Part shown: one piece after another, positions 1-11,618 of the stretch
How the letters are laid out: each line of letters opens with the position of its first letter
Numbering within the stretch: the stretch's first letter is position 1
NCBI RefSeq assembly: GCF_040183065.1
Contig: NC_091120.1
Span: forward strand, 183,174,396-183,238,395
Length of the DNA: 64,000 nt
Source: Periplaneta americana
Taxonomy: Eukaryota > Arthropoda > Insecta > Blattodea > Blattidae
Direction: 5' to 3'
Translations under genes and position numbers: made by a program
Notes under the pieces: model-generated
What the model was told of the DNA's origin: nothing
Databases searched by the model: none
The model's input: only the letters and a program-made list of their open reading frames with translations

Positions 1-196
1 CACACAGAACATTAGTATAACGATACGCTAATTATAGCAGCACGTGCGTTTCTTTCCTAGAGGGTAAAGTGAGAACAATATAACTTTGTGCGAGATCGTG
101 CGTATTTGCTTGGTTTCCGCACAAAACCAATCCGCGGAAAGTCTAAAATTCCACATTCAGTATTCCCAACCTAACACACATAACAATTTCCCTCTT

Positions 197-450
197 TATT
201 TTAGTAGGTTATTTTACGACGCTTTATCAACAGCTTTGGTTATTTAGCGTCTGAATGAGATGAAGGTGATAATGCCGGTGACATGAGTCCGGGGTCCAAC
301 ACCGAAAGTTACCCAGCATTTGCTCATATTGGATTGAGGGAAAACCCCGGAAAAAACCTCAACCAGGTAACTTGCCCCGACCGGGAATCGAACCCGGGCC
401 ACCTGGTTTCGCGGCTAGACGTGCTAACCGTTACTCCACAGGCGTGGACA
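197..450 (-). repeat. SINE family A (tRNA-derived), full copy
   Basis: Read on the minus strand this starts with a tRNA-like head (GTGGAGTAACGGTTAGC.., then box B GGGTTCGATTCCCG), passes through a conserved body and ends in the tail GCGTCGTAAAATAACC. It is flanked by the 12-bp direct repeat AATTTCCCTCTT at 185-196 and 451-462, a retroposition target-site duplication. The same family recurs at 14942, 17414/18463, 36111 and 60538. Confidence 0.93.
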
Positions 451-462
451 AATTTCCCTCTT

Positions 463-1090
463 CTTACCGCTTAAGTGACATAATGATTTTACTGCTTTAG
501 ACTTTTAACATATTATTTTTAGAGACGTTCAATATAAGTAGTAATAATTATAAATTGGAAACATACCACTGCAATTTCACCTAAATTGCACTGTTAATTA
601 TTGTTTTTAAATATTTGCAAAAATTAAGTAAACTCTACAACTCCACTAAAGTTACTGCTTTCGTATTGCAAGTAACATTAAGGAAGCCGTGAAAAAATCA
701 ACAAGATTCCAGACTCATCATAGACTGGGGGAAAAAAACAGACGTAGGCCTATATCAGGGCCTGCTGGAGTATAGTAAACACAGAAAGCATTTTAAAGCA
801 ACAATGTTGAAGATAGATATTTTTGTTTTGCAAATTTGCCGTCATTGAACAGAAACCAAAATGTAGATTTCATTGCAACTAATTAGAAATTCCTTTTTCA
901 GGTATGTAATAAACGATCATCGCACAAAATAATGTACGATACACGAGCGGTATGTTTTCTTTCAATTCTCGGAAATTAAAAAAGCTCAACTACGTTTCGC
1001 TTTTTCAAACTTTTCCTCGGACATGAAAACTTCAACATACCGCTCTTGTAACGCATATTACTATTGTCTACACTGTATTCAAGTAAAACG
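463..1090. other. No recognisable feature
   Basis: AT-rich intergenic sequence. I see no coding similarity, terminal repeats or tandem structure here. Confidence 0.5.
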
Positions 1091-1290
1091 TATGATCTGA
1101 AGACGATGGAAATACAACATTTCACTACTCCTATCTTGAAATCTGTACTAAAATAAAAGAAACTGTAGTGATTTTAAAACAATAATGCAGCAAATAGTTA
1201 AACTACAGCTACGGATATGGTTGTCATATTTACTTTAAGCGACTAAGTTGAACAATATTTTACCATATGCATTATACATTCACTCATTTA
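1091..1290 (+). repeat. Duplicated segment carrying the empty site of the 11025 element
   Basis: This closely matches 10875-11024 joined to 11870-11915, but lacks the 845-bp insertion present there. The uninterrupted target reads GACTAAGTTGAACAAT, with TAA at 1244-1246. It is either a partial duplication of lipase intron sequence or a copy of another dispersed repeat. Confidence 0.85.
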
Positions 1291-1480
1291 TTCAATTCAT
1301 TCATTCGTTTAATTGATTCATTTATTAATTCATTTTATCCATTCATCCATCAATTCCAACCATCCATTTCATCCACCCATCCATCCATGCATTTTTTCCG
1401 TCCGTCCGTCCATCCATCCATCCAACCATCCACCCTTCTATCCATTCCATTCATTCCATTAAGTCCATTCATTCAATCAC
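1267..1480. repeat. ATTC/ATCC-rich simple repeat
   Basis: Degenerate tandem CATT, CATC and TCCG tetranucleotides. The open frame across it comes from the repeat and is not a gene. Confidence 0.85.
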
Positions 1481-1489
1481 TCATAGTAT

Positions 1490-2120
1490 TCTGTCAAAGG
1501 TCAGGTCTTTCACTGCAAACCCAGCTTTCTCAAATCTTCCCTCTTTTCCGCCTTCCTCTTAGTCTCCTCATAGGATTAATATATTTTAAGGATATCTGGT
1601 ATCTTCTTGTCCCATTTACCATACCTTCCAGTGCACCCTTCAGTAGGCAGCTTCTTTTCAGCCAGTGACACAGCAAATTTCCTTTTGTCTTTCTGATCAA
1701 TTTCAGTATTATTTTTCTTCACCCACTCTTACCAACACTGCTTCATTTCTTATTCTGTCTATCCATTTCGCACGCTTCATGCTTATCGAAATCCACATTT
1801 CAATTGACTGTAGTTGTTTCTCTTCACTTTGTCGTTACGTCCTGTTTCTGTCTCATACAATGACACACCCCACACAAAGCATTTCACTGTGATTGGAAAG
1901 TTAACTGCAGTACCTTCCTGTTGCTTTTCGCGCATAATTCTCTCTTTTCCGTCTTAAAAGGTCCCAGGAGGCCCCAGAATGGAGGTGGGGAGAGTGAATT
2001 TGACTAATTAGGCCCTCCGACTTCACCCAAATTCTCCTCAAGGATTAAATAGGCTAGTTCTATCACGTTTTCGGCCCAATCAGATACCGAAAAATCACAA
2101 TCACAAGCACCCCTCCCCAA
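1490..2120. other. No recognisable feature
   Basis: Pyrimidine-rich sequence followed by unremarkable DNA. No supported gene or transposon ends were seen. Confidence 0.45.
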
Positions 2121-2121
2121 A

Positions 2122-2285
2122 CGTGGTTATATTTAAATTGTGCCTATTTAACCAAGCCATTAAATCTATTGACATGAGCCTGTCGCATTTAAACACACTT
2201 AAATGCCATCGACCTGGGCCGAGATCGAACCCGCAACCTCAAGCACAGAAGGCTAGCGCTATACTGACTCCGCTACCGAGGCCGA
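2122..2285 (-). repeat. SINE family B, partial
   Basis: Minus-strand tRNA-like head with a box B-like GGGTTCGATCTCGG and the body motif GACAGGCTCATGTCAATAG. It matches the fuller plus-strand copy at 63597-63816. It is cut at its head side, where the mariner-like element begins at 2293. Confidence 0.8.
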
Positions 2286-2292
2286 CTATATA

Positions 2293-3005
2293 CAGAGTGT
2301 TTCCGGGCTAGTGTTGCAAACTTTGAGGGATGATGGGGAAGGGTACATGTATCAATTTGAGATAAGGGACCCTGGCCCGGAAATGAGTGAGTCGAATGTT
2401 ACAAGCAAAAATAGTTGTGTGGAAATGAAATAATTTTATTCCTCTGTACACCTTATTTATGTGTATTTATCTGTACATCTTACACGTACTGTATTCATCT
2501 GACGTTGTTTATATTGTCTACTTACAGTATTCCGTTCATTGCGCTGTCTGAGGGATGGGGACAGGAAACTACATTAAAGCAATACAATGTGTAACGGAAT
2601 GGTCGGTCCTGATATGCCCGTCTGTAGACAGCAGTGTGTGTGTACAAGTTGCAGTGTCCAGTCGATCAGTCCTAGTGAAATGGAAGAGTACACGAGAGCG
2701 GAATAAGCAGACCTGATTTTCGAATACGGATGAGCCAATGGGAACAGTAGACAAGCTCACAGATTGTATCGGGGCAAGTACCCACGTAGGAGACATCCGG
2801 CCCATACCATCTTTCCACGACTTTTTCAAAGATTAAGGGAAGGAGGGCACGTGGTGCCAAATTACAATTCCATTTCCACACAACTATTTTTGCTTATAAC
2901 CTTCGACTCAGTCATTTCCGGACCAGGGTTCCTTATCTGAAATTGATACATCTGCCCTTCCCCATCATCCCTGAAAGTTTGTAACACCAGCCCGGAAACA
3001 CCCTG
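2293..3005. mobile_element. Mariner-like element with long inverted ends
   Basis: A 713-bp element flanked by TA (2291-2292 and 3006-3007). Its ends are inverted copies, CAGAGTGTTTCCGGGCTAGT against CAGGGTGTTTCCGGGCTGGT, and the similarity extends about 140 bp inward. The inverted arms enclose the 5' part of a transposase. This is an internally deleted, non-autonomous Tc1/mariner-superfamily element. Confidence 0.9.
2680..2866 (+). pseudogene. Mariner-type transposase N-terminal fragment
   Basis: From the ATG at 2680 the + frame reads MEEYTRAE, a stop, ADLIFEYG, another stop, then ANGNSRQAHRLYRGKYPRRR and on to LFQRLREGGHV. This is the helix-turn-helix-like start of a common insect mariner transposase type, also seen at 57420-57771. 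Two in-frame stops and the missing catalytic half make it a pseudogene. Confidence 0.8.
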
Positions 3006-3178
3006 TATAAACAGGTTTCTTTGTTATAAAAAATAAGTGGCGTTATTACCTTCACAGCAGATAATAGCGCCAGTATGCGTCATACTTTTATTTACTTGTA
3101 TTTTTTGCAAAACCTTGTCATAATTACAACTTTTGAAATGTACAATTCATAGGAAAGGCTACAAATGATCAATATCTA

Positions 3179-3360
3179 AGGGTGCTATTCTTAGACATTT
3201 CGCAGCACGCGCTACGAGCGTACTAAGCTAGCCCCGGCTATCCACTGGTTACTTGTACAGAATTCAAATCATATCCTATCGCTAACACTGGTTTATGAAT
3301 ACGAAAAACACTGATCATCCACCGGAAACCCGCGTTAAAAATGTCTATGAATACGGCCCT
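3179..3360. mobile_element. Short MITE with about 26-bp inverted ends
   Basis: Left end AGGGTGCTATTCTTAGACAT; the reverse complement of the right end is AGGGCCGTATTCATAGACAT. TA lies directly outside both ends. The interior is GC-richer than its surroundings and non-coding. Confidence 0.7.
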
Positions 3361-3362
3361 TA

Positions 3363-4080
3363 AAGATTAATATCCATGTCCGTATTTCTATTCATATTTC
3401 AATTTCTTGAATTGATGGCATCAATACCTTCACTTACCCTATAACGGCAAGATTGCTAACAATTCGACTGTTCGGATAAGCTATATTCTTTGGACTATAA
3501 AGATTATTCAGATACGATTGTGTTCGGTGGTAATGGAAGAAAGGTGGAATAAAAGACATGATAAATTATATTGTGTGAATTCTTATTTTGGAGTCACTTA
3601 ATCCAGTATTGATCTTAATAATGTACTGCAGCTATGAACAAGTCGTGTAGTGCAATATTTGTTGAGAATTAACTGATAGAATTTGGACTATAAAAATGAA
3701 GAAAAGAGATGGTTAGAAAGAGAATGAAAATATTTAATATCTTTCAGTAAACCTCCAAGAATGAACAAAAGTTAAAAAAAAAAAAAAAACGAGAATTATG
3801 TTTGGCAGTTGAGTATAAAGTTACAGTGCAGTTACTATAACAAAGATATTTTTGAAGATACGATACGGTTTGTGTCAGTTGTGTAGTGACTCTCCAATAC
3901 ATCAGACATGCACGTCCTGACTATTACTGTAACAGTGGTGTATTTTTACGGTGAAAACTCAGTGTTTGCAAAAGACAGAACAAATGTCACAAAGCAAGCA
4001 TCGGCGGTTGACATCTTCCGAACTGCGGTAAATATAACGATTCCATAAGCAAAAGTTTAGAATTAAAATGAAAAGGAATA
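3363..4080. other. No recognisable feature
   Basis: AT-rich DNA with one A14 tract near 3777. No gene or repeat ends identified. Confidence 0.45.
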
Positions 4081-4084
4081 ACTT

Positions 4085-4540
4085 TTATGGAGAAAACAGT
4101 AATGGTTATTATAGAAGTAGTAGTACTAATACTATTAGGAGCAGTACTGGCAAAAGTAGTGTTGGTAACAAAGTGAAAACAACAGTATGCAGTGGCGCTG
4201 TAAGTTCTGACAGTATTAGTGGTAAAAATTGTGAAAAAATAGTAGCAGCAGTAGCAGCAGTAGTAGTAGTAGTAGTTAGACTCTTAATGTACTACCAGCA
4301 GATATAATCACAAATCACAAGTTTTGTCGCAGTTACAGAAGTGATTTTGGCAGCAATAAGAAGAGTACTGTTACTAGCAGTAACTATTAGTCGAAGTAAA
4401 AGTAGAAAGATCAGTTACAGTACCAGTAGTACAAGTAACAAGTAGATACTGTGAACGGCGGAGTAGCAAGAGTAGCTACTGCAAATAGTAGATGTAACAA
4501 TAGCAGTAACAATAGCAATACCACTCTATTGACAACAGTA
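4085..4540. repeat. Degenerate AGT/GTA-rich simple sequence
   Basis: Imperfect AGT, GTA and AAC triplets that grade into the ordered satellite to the right. The triplet composition creates a spurious frame at 4068-4307. Confidence 0.7.
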
Positions 4541-6440
4541 GCAATAACAATAGCAATATCACAGTGGTGACAACACTAGCAACAACAATAGCAATAGCAC
4601 AGTGGTGACAGTAGTAGCAATAACAATAGCAATATCACAGTAGTGACAACAGTAGCAACAACAATAGCAATATCACAGTGGTGACAGTAGTAGCAATAAC
4701 AATAGCAATATCACAGTAGTGACAACAGTAGCAACAACAATACCAATATCACAGTGGTGACATTTTAATAGTAGAATAGAAATGGCACAGTGGTGACAGT
4801 AATAGCAAAGTAGTAGGATAGAAATAGCACAGTGGTGACAGTAGTAGCAATAACAATAGCAATATCACAGTAGTGACAACAGTAGCAACAACAATAGCAA
4901 TATCACAGTGGTGACAGTAGTAGCAATAACAATAGCAATATCACAGTAGTGACAACAGTAGCAACAACAATACCAACATCACAGTGGTGACATTGTAATA
5001 GTAGAATAGAAATGGCACAGTGGTGACAGTAATAGCAAAGTAGTAGGAGAGAAATAGCACAGTGGTGACAGTAGTAGCAATAACAATAGCAATATCATAG
5101 TAGTGACAACAGTAGCAACAACAATAGCAATATCACAGTGGTGACAATAGTAATAGTAGGATAGAAATAGCACAATGGTGACAGTAGTAGCAATAACAAT
5201 AGCAATATCATAGTAGTGACAACAGTAGCAACAACAATAGCAATATCACAGTGGTGACAATAGTAATAGTAGAATAGAAATGACACAGTGGTGACAGTAA
5301 TAGCAAAGTAGTAGGATAGAAATAGCACAGTGGTGACAGTAGTAGCAACAACAATAGCAATATCATAGTAGTGACAACAGTAGCAACAACAATAGCAATA
5401 TCACAGTGGTGACAATAGTAATAGTAGAATAGAAATGACACAGTGGTGACAGTAATAGCAAAGTAGTAGGATAGAAATAGCACAATGGTGACAGTAGTAG
5501 CAACAACAATAGCAATAGCACAGTGGTGACAGTAGTAGCAATAACAATAGCAATATCACAGTAGTGACAACAGTAGCAACAACAATACCAATATCACAGT
5601 GGTGACAATAGTAGTAGTAGAATAGAAATGGCACAGTGGTGACAGTAATAGCAAAGTAGTAGGATAGAAATAGCACAATGGTGACAGTAGTAGCAATAAC
5701 AATAGCAATATCATAGTAGTGACAACAGTAGCAACAACAATAGCAATATCACAGTGGTGACAATAGTAATAGTAGAATAGAAATGACACAGTGGTGACAG
5801 TAATAGCAAAGTAGTAGGATAGAAATAGCACAGTGGTGACAGTAGTAGCAACAACAATAGCAATATCATAGTAGTGACAACAGTAGCAACAACAATAGCA
5901 ATATCACAGTGGTGACAATAGTAATAGTAGAATAGAAATGACACAGTGGTGACAGTAATAGCAAAGTAGTAGGATAGAAATAGCACAATGGTGACAGTAG
6001 TAGCAATAACAATAGCAATATCACAGTAGTGACAACACTAGCAACATCAATAGCAATATCACAGTGGTGACAATAGTAGTAGTAGAATAGAAATAGCACA
6101 GTGGTGACAGTAGTAGCAAAGTAGTTAGATAGAAATAGCAGTGGTGACAGTAGTAGCAATAACAATAGCAATATCACAGTGGTGCCAACAGTAGCAATAT
6201 CACAGTGGTGACAATAATAGTAGTAGGATAGAAATGGCACAGTGGTGACAGTAGTAGCAAAGTAGTAGGATAGAAATAGCACAGTGGTGACAGTAGTAGC
6301 AATAACAATAGCAATATCATAGTAGTGACAACAGTAGCAACACAACAATAACAATATCACAGTGGTGACAACAGTAGCAACAACAATAGCAATATCACAG
6401 TGGTGACAATAGTAGTAGTAGGATAGCAATATCACCTTGC
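4541..6440. repeat. 155-bp higher-order satellite built from four related subunits
   Basis: The repeat is built from about 38-bp monomers that mostly begin CACAGTGGTGAC. In the most regular part (about 5320-5990) four variants of 38, 38, 37 and 42 bp form a 155-bp unit, and minus-strand open frames restart at 5401, 5556, 5711 and 5866, exactly 155 bp apart. Left of this the order is less regular. The leucine/tyrosine-rich open frames reflect the repeat and are not genes. Confidence 0.92.
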
Positions 6441-6654
6441 GACAACAGTAGTAGTAACAGTAGTAGTGTTATTCAAGTTTTCGAAAGTTTATTGCCGGCA
6501 GATAAAAGGTAAGCGGAGTTTATTCAGTAAATAAAAGCAGTTTCGGGATGGAAGTTTCTAGCTGTGCGGTGTTATCAAGCATTTTTCCTTCATTGTTAAG
6601 CATTAGAAATGTGTCATATATACGAACTCGAAGATAACTGACCAATTATATATG

Positions 6655-6958
6655 TGTATGTATATAATTCTAATGCGCGCTGGTTCGAGTCCTCGTGGGA
6701 GAAGAAATTTTCTCATGAAATTTCGGCCAGTATATGGGACCGATGCCCACCCAGCATCGTGATGCACTTGGGGAGCTACGATAGGTAGCGAAATCCGGTT
6801 GCGAATGCCAACTATAACGGCTGGGGGGATCATCGTGCTAACTACACGATACCTCCATTCTGGTTGGATGATCGTCCACCTCTGCTTCGGCATGTGGACG
6901 TGAGGCCAGCAGCTGGCTGGTCGGTCTAGGTCCTTCACGGGCTGTAGCGCCAAGGATT
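6655..6958 (-). repeat. Dispersed repeat beside a TA tract (family E)
   Basis: A 300-bp sequence matched in reverse orientation at 39343-39585; shared blocks include GTGGACGATCATCCAACCAG and GCATCACGATGCTGGGTGGG. A box B-like GGTTCGAGTCC lies near 6683. Both copies abut simple repeats, TA here and AAT there. The frame at 6603-6953 is part of the repeat. Confidence 0.75.
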
Positions 6959-6978
6959 ATTATATATATATAATTCTG

Positions 6979-7320
6979 AATCGCTATTTGTTAATAGGGC
7001 GAAAATCACTTTTTTTTTTCAAAATTCATTTTTATTATTATACACGTATCAATTTGTGTGAAAAGAACTTGCATCGCTATTTGTTTAAAGGACGGAAGTC
7101 ATTTTTTTTTTCAAAATTAATTTTTTTATTGAAATGTGATCTCTTACCACAGATGCATCAATCTATGTTAAAAGAACTTTGAAAACCCCAGTAAAAATGG
7201 TTAAAATGCAATATAACATTTTATAATTTATGTTAAAGGTGTGGGTGTCCTTGACAGTTTTTTGTCTCTCCTGTAAAATTTGTATTTTTGGACTTCTTCC
7301 CTTTTAACAAACAGCGATTT
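6979..7320. mobile_element. MITE-like element inserted in TA-rich DNA
   Basis: Left end AATCGCTATTTGTTAATAGG; reverse complement of the right end AATCGCTGTTTGTTAAAAGG. The left terminal motif occurs again in direct orientation at about 7072, so the left end is duplicated. No clear TSD because the flanks are (TA)n. Confidence 0.65.
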
Positions 7321-7932
7321 AATATAAATATATATAGAGTGTGCTCTCAAAACGCATTCAGTCCATTTTTATAAAATGATTGATCTAGTTTATTTCTCTT
7401 TTTATTCACCGGTCTACGGACTGAGCAAATTTTCAAATGATATGCTCAATAACAAATTTTTAGACAAGGACTGGCGTTGTTTTGGAAGGAAGCAAGCTTA
7501 TAATATGATAGACGTCTCAAAAAAGACATATATACGTACAAATTATAAAAATGCCCAAATGGACGGGGCGGGTTTTGGGATCACAGTCTTCATATAAATA
7601 TATAATAATTAGAGTTGAGTGACAATCCGGCTATGAACATGACTCCACGTGGACTAATAGCAGCCACTAAATAATAGCCGAATCTGATTGGCGACAATGA
7701 CATGCTCATTGTGCGGAACGATTAAGCAAACTTGCTCTGCGTAGGTAGCAATCAAAGGGATGCACAGCGTTAACTTTTAGAGAGAAACAATAATATTACT
7801 TGCATAAGAACTATCCCATGCTATTAAACGAGCAATTCTTGTACGTTTGTAAATTTTTTCTTCAAAATGAGCATAAGAATTTTGATGAAATAAGATGAAT
7901 CTACCGTTTTCGGGTGAGAGAAAGCAATATAG

Positions 7933-8341
7933 CTGTAAGTCCCGACGCTGTTATTTCCGGCGTGACTCGGCCTCTTTTACTTACGTCTTAGAAAGTGAAG
8001 GCTCTATAAATTCTAGGTACGTAGTATCATTCGCCATTTTTGTTCTTACGTTGCCGAGCTACCATACGAGGGATCTATTTGCAACACCGTTAAACATTAT
8101 CATGTCGTAACTCCTATGATAATAAATCAAACACAATGTAATTCAGCAAATAATTGAGCGGCAAATAACGTCTTCGTGTGCTTTCTGCGAACGCCAACTA
8201 AAGAGCTAAAATGGCGGGCGATTATATTAAGTATTTATAGAGCCTTAAGAAATGAATCAGCGAATCACAATACGCGCACGTTTAAATGTAGCCGACCTGC
8301 AACGCGATTGGCTGCCGGAAATTAGAGCGACGGGACTATAG
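7933..8341. mobile_element. MITE family F, copy 1
   Basis: A 409-bp element with about 28-bp imperfect inverted ends (CTGTAAGTCCCGACGCTG against CTATAGTCCCGTCGCTCT). It is the inverse-orientation relative of 16710-17116, with shared internal blocks such as GAAAGTGAAGGCTCTATAAA. Non-coding. Confidence 0.85.
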
Positions 8342-9029
8342 GTCTCGAATTTAGAAAAACTCATTTAGGACGTTAAATGATCAACGGAATGGAGCATTGA
8401 GTGGAGTGAAAGGGACAAGGCGACACACGAAAACGAAAGCTTCGATTTTCAGATGGCTTTAACTTGGAAAGTGCTGAAATTTGTCGGCAAAGAGCTCATC
8501 CCGAAAGAGTGGACCTTGTTTTCTATCCTCATTCTGAATATAAGCGATTCTGTTGCCGATGACAACATCCGTCGCGCTGGATGCCGAAGTTAGGTTAGGT
8601 TAGGTTAAGTTAGGTCACGGTGGCTACGGGCGTGTTAGGACGACTCTTTGCACGCCGGCCATACTGAGACCTATTGTGCACCTCGAAATGTATGGGATGA
8701 ATGAAATGAGTGTGTACCAGCCCACCGGCCGCATGTGACCCCTCACCCGCTCACCCAATGGGGGCCTACTACCCTCCCCCGCCTTAAATTCACACCGCCA
8801 AGGTGACCAAGCAGCACAGGATCCATTCCAACGGCTCTTCCAAGGTGTCGAAGCGCCCTTGGAAGTGCTCTTAATGAATGAATCCTGGCAGAGATATTTT
8901 GGATGGCTGGGAACACAAGAACGATTGCAGAGAGGACGCCCCCTCAAGTAAGCAGTTGAAGACATGCGTCTTGACCTGAATATGGCTATTGAATGAGATG
9001 AGAAAGATGAATGATATGAAAATCTAAAT
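8342..9029. other. Unidentified sequence, GC-rich in its right part
   Basis: 8342-8588 shows nothing recognisable. 8618-8990 is unusually GC-rich for this window and holds a 113-codon minus-strand frame (8624-8965) that I cannot assign to any family. It may be a fragment of an unrecognised repeat. Confidence 0.35.
8589..8614 (+). repeat. Short TTAGG telomere-type repeat run
   Basis: Four TTAGG units and one TTAAG variant in tandem. TTAGG is the ancestral arthropod telomere repeat. The run is too short to mark a telomere and is an interstitial tract. Confidence 0.85.
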
Positions 9030-9196
9030 TCTTTTTCTACACGGGACGGGAAGGGAAAATGGGCCGTAGCAATGAAAATTCCAACCCGGCATTAGCTAAG
9101 AAACTATGGAAACCACGGAAACCCACAGTCAGGTTGGTCGGTCCTGGAATCGAACCACGGACCTCCCGAATGAGAGTCCCATGCGATACTCATGAG
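9030..9196 (-). repeat. SINE family D, split by a hAT insertion
   Basis: On the minus strand this has box B GTGGTTCGATTCCAGG and a body ending near TCCCGTGTAGAAAAAG. Its head reads ..ATGGGACTCTCATTCGGGAG.. The hAT at 9197-10336 interrupts the head, and the likely 5' start GAGTTGGCTCATGAG resumes at 10337-10352. Confidence 0.65.
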
Positions 9197-10336
9197 TAGA
9201 CTTCGTTGAATTGCCACACTCAGCATGCAATCAGGTTGTCGATGTACGGTAGCATAGAAGAAGTGAGCGACCTGCCTGTCTTGTAATATAAGCAGTTCAT
9301 GTTAGGAGTTGTGACGGTCCAAATAGATAGAGCAGCTACAGCTAATGTATACCTATGTAAGCACTTGTTTTTGCATTACTGTGGTTGGAATAGTCAAAGC
9401 TTAACATTTGTTCAGTGCAGACAAGAATTCAATCAAACATACTACAATGAGAGTGTTGCTATTCCAAATAATTGCCCCTGGAATACCCTTACCCCTGCAG
9501 CCAGTCTTGACCCGTTGGAAAACGGGGTTGGATGCTGTTAATTATTATGCAAAATATTACGGAAAAATAAGGGAGATAACTGATGCATTGGATAGCACAG
9601 ACAGTTCCGCTGTTGCAGCTGTAAAATCATTGCCTTCTGAACAGCTATTGGAAAATATTCTGTTCTTTGATTCTAATTTTAAAATTGTGTACAAAGCATC
9701 ACCCTGTTAGAATCGTCTAAACTACAACTCTCTGAAGCCCTGGATAAAGTATCACAAACCGTTATCCAAAATAACAATTCACTAATTTCAGAAAAAGTGA
9801 AATGTAAGTTGAGAAACATTATTGCTAAAAATTCTGCCTATTCACAACTTCGTATTATAAATGATGTACTATCAGGTCACGACAAGACGTCTGAAGTTGG
9901 TGTACTAAAAAGTAGTGACTTTCCATTCTTCAAATATGCACCTATTACATCGTGTGATGTTGAACGTACATTTATCCAATATAAAACTGTTTGAGTGACC
10001 ATCGAAGGAGGTTCACTTTGCAGTCGCTCAAAATGTACGTAATTCTTCACTGCAATGCACATATTCAAGGATAATGTGAGTATATTACAATAAATTTTAA
10101 GAGTTAATATATCTCACTACAAAATAATTGTGTATTTACATGTTTAGACATTTCCTACTTCAATGATCATACATTATATTTCTTGAATGTAGGCTACAGG
10201 TTTTATTGTAACCGCAGTATACTGCTCAGTGTTTACATTAGAGGCATACTCTATCCGTTGCACGTCCCCTTCTCATACAGTCTATACCGCGTGCATAGTA
10301 AACCTTACGATTCTCGTGGCAATTCCACGAAGTCTA
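9197..10336. mobile_element. hAT element, copy 1, 8-bp TSD
   Basis: A 1,140-bp element flanked by CTCATGAG at 9189-9196 and 10337-10344, the 8-bp TSD expected for hAT. Inverted ends: TAGACTTCGTTGAATTGCCA and, from the right, TAGACTTCGTGGAATTGCCA. A sister copy lies at 37264-38419. It carries only the C-terminal part of a transposase. Confidence 0.95.
9408..10068 (+). pseudogene. hAT transposase C-terminal remnant, frameshifted
   Basis: Three frame pieces (9408-9710, 9797-9994 and a short tail) align with the better copy at 37481-38183. Recognisable blocks are [32 protein letters not shown] and [16 protein letters not shown], the last being the hAT C-terminal dimerisation region. At least two frameshifts and an absent N-terminal zinc-finger and catalytic region leave it non-functional. 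Confidence 0.85.
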
Positions 10337-10645
10337 CTCATGAGCCAACTCGCTCGATTGGATGCCGGAATAGCCAGGATCCGAGTCCAGCCCCGTCAAC
10401 CAATTTCGGAATTTGGGGATGTGTATGTTGTGCGTATCTGTGTGTGTGTGAATTGTAATTCACTAGGATATCGGGTTATTCTGATATAGGATAAGATGGG
10501 GATAGGTCCTGTTCCTGAGGCAATAGTTTCCTGTCGCATATCAGGCACAACAGTCCCTCTTTACAGCATGATGCTCGCTCCTCCAGTTATAGCTTATTAT
10601 ACGCAGATAACGTGTGGTCTATATTTTCGAAATACATTATTTCAG

Positions 10646-10847
10646 CCTGAATTGATCGAGAACCACGGGTACCCAGTGCAGATCCACGAAGTGCAGACTG
10701 ATGACGGATACCTGCTCACATTGCATCGCGTGCCCCACGGGAGAGTTCCCAACACGGGGCCCGGGAAGAAGAGGCCCGTGTTGATCATGCACGGACTCCT
10801 GTCTAGCTCTGGTGATTGGATCTTGCTGGGCCCCGGAAACTCTCTGG
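10646..10847 (+). CDS. Lipase exon 1 of those visible
   Basis: The acceptor TTATTTCAG precedes CCT GAA TTG ATC and the donor is GG|GTGCGG. It encodes [20 protein letters not shown] through the HG oxyanion motif [14 protein letters not shown] to LLGPGNSL, ending in phase 1. The frame stays open leftward to 10496, but that extension lacks a signal peptide and lies behind the acceptor, so I exclude it. Confidence 0.95.
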
Positions 10848-11587
10848 GTGCGGTAATATTCACATTATGCAGATGTATGAATGACGATGGAAATACATTT
10901 CACTACTCCTATCTTGAAATCTGTACTAAAATAAAAGCAACTGTAGTGATTTCAAAACAATAGTACAGCAAATAGTTAAATTACAGCTACGGATATGGTT
11001 GTCATATTTTCTTTAACCGACTAAGGCCCAATTGTATAAAACTCCCTGACTAAAGATCAATTTTGATCGAAGATCGGAAAGTGAACCGAGTTCAGACACT
11101 TCTTCTATTAGCGACTTTAACTTTTTTTTCGACGACAATTTCTTTTAACTTTTATATTGCTTAAATAGGGATTTAGTGACCTTTTTAGCACCCCATAGTG
11201 ACAAAATTTAATCTTTCTTTGTTGATAATGAGAAATCTAGCGACTTTCCAACTACTTTTTGGCGACTTTCCGCACACTCTGTTGGAGACACTGGTTTGTG
11301 TTGTGCGTTGTAAATAATGGCGGACAATAAGAAGAAGGTTGACTGTTCTCCAAATTGTTATCATGTTATGATGTTTGATACTGCTAAACATAATAAAGCT
11401 TTGTAAAACGACAATTTTCGTTTAGTAATACAGCTAATTGAAAATTTATGGATGTACCTATCATATCCATGAACAATTAATGGTTGTCATAAACATAATA
11501 TAATTATAGGCTATGTTATTTGATACTGCTGAACACGATAAAACCTTATAAAATATAATAATGTTTGTATATTAAGGCAAGAAATTG

Positions 11588-11618
<31 letters not shown>

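Noticed and set aside
283-474. Reading frame MSPGSNTESYPAF..
   Set aside because: It is SINE A read through; the same peptide-like string would occur at every copy.
4979-6435. Overlapping minus-strand frames rich in Leu, Tyr and His
   Set aside because: They restart every 155 bp and are produced by the satellite's triplet-rich sequence; no start context or conserved protein.
8624-8965. 113-codon minus-strand frame
   Set aside because: No recognisable family and unusual composition; probably an unrecognised repeat, so not called as a gene.
10496-10645. Upstream extension of lipase exon 1 as the signal-peptide region
   Set aside because: No hydrophobic signal peptide, and a good acceptor (TTATTTCAG) sits exactly where family similarity begins.
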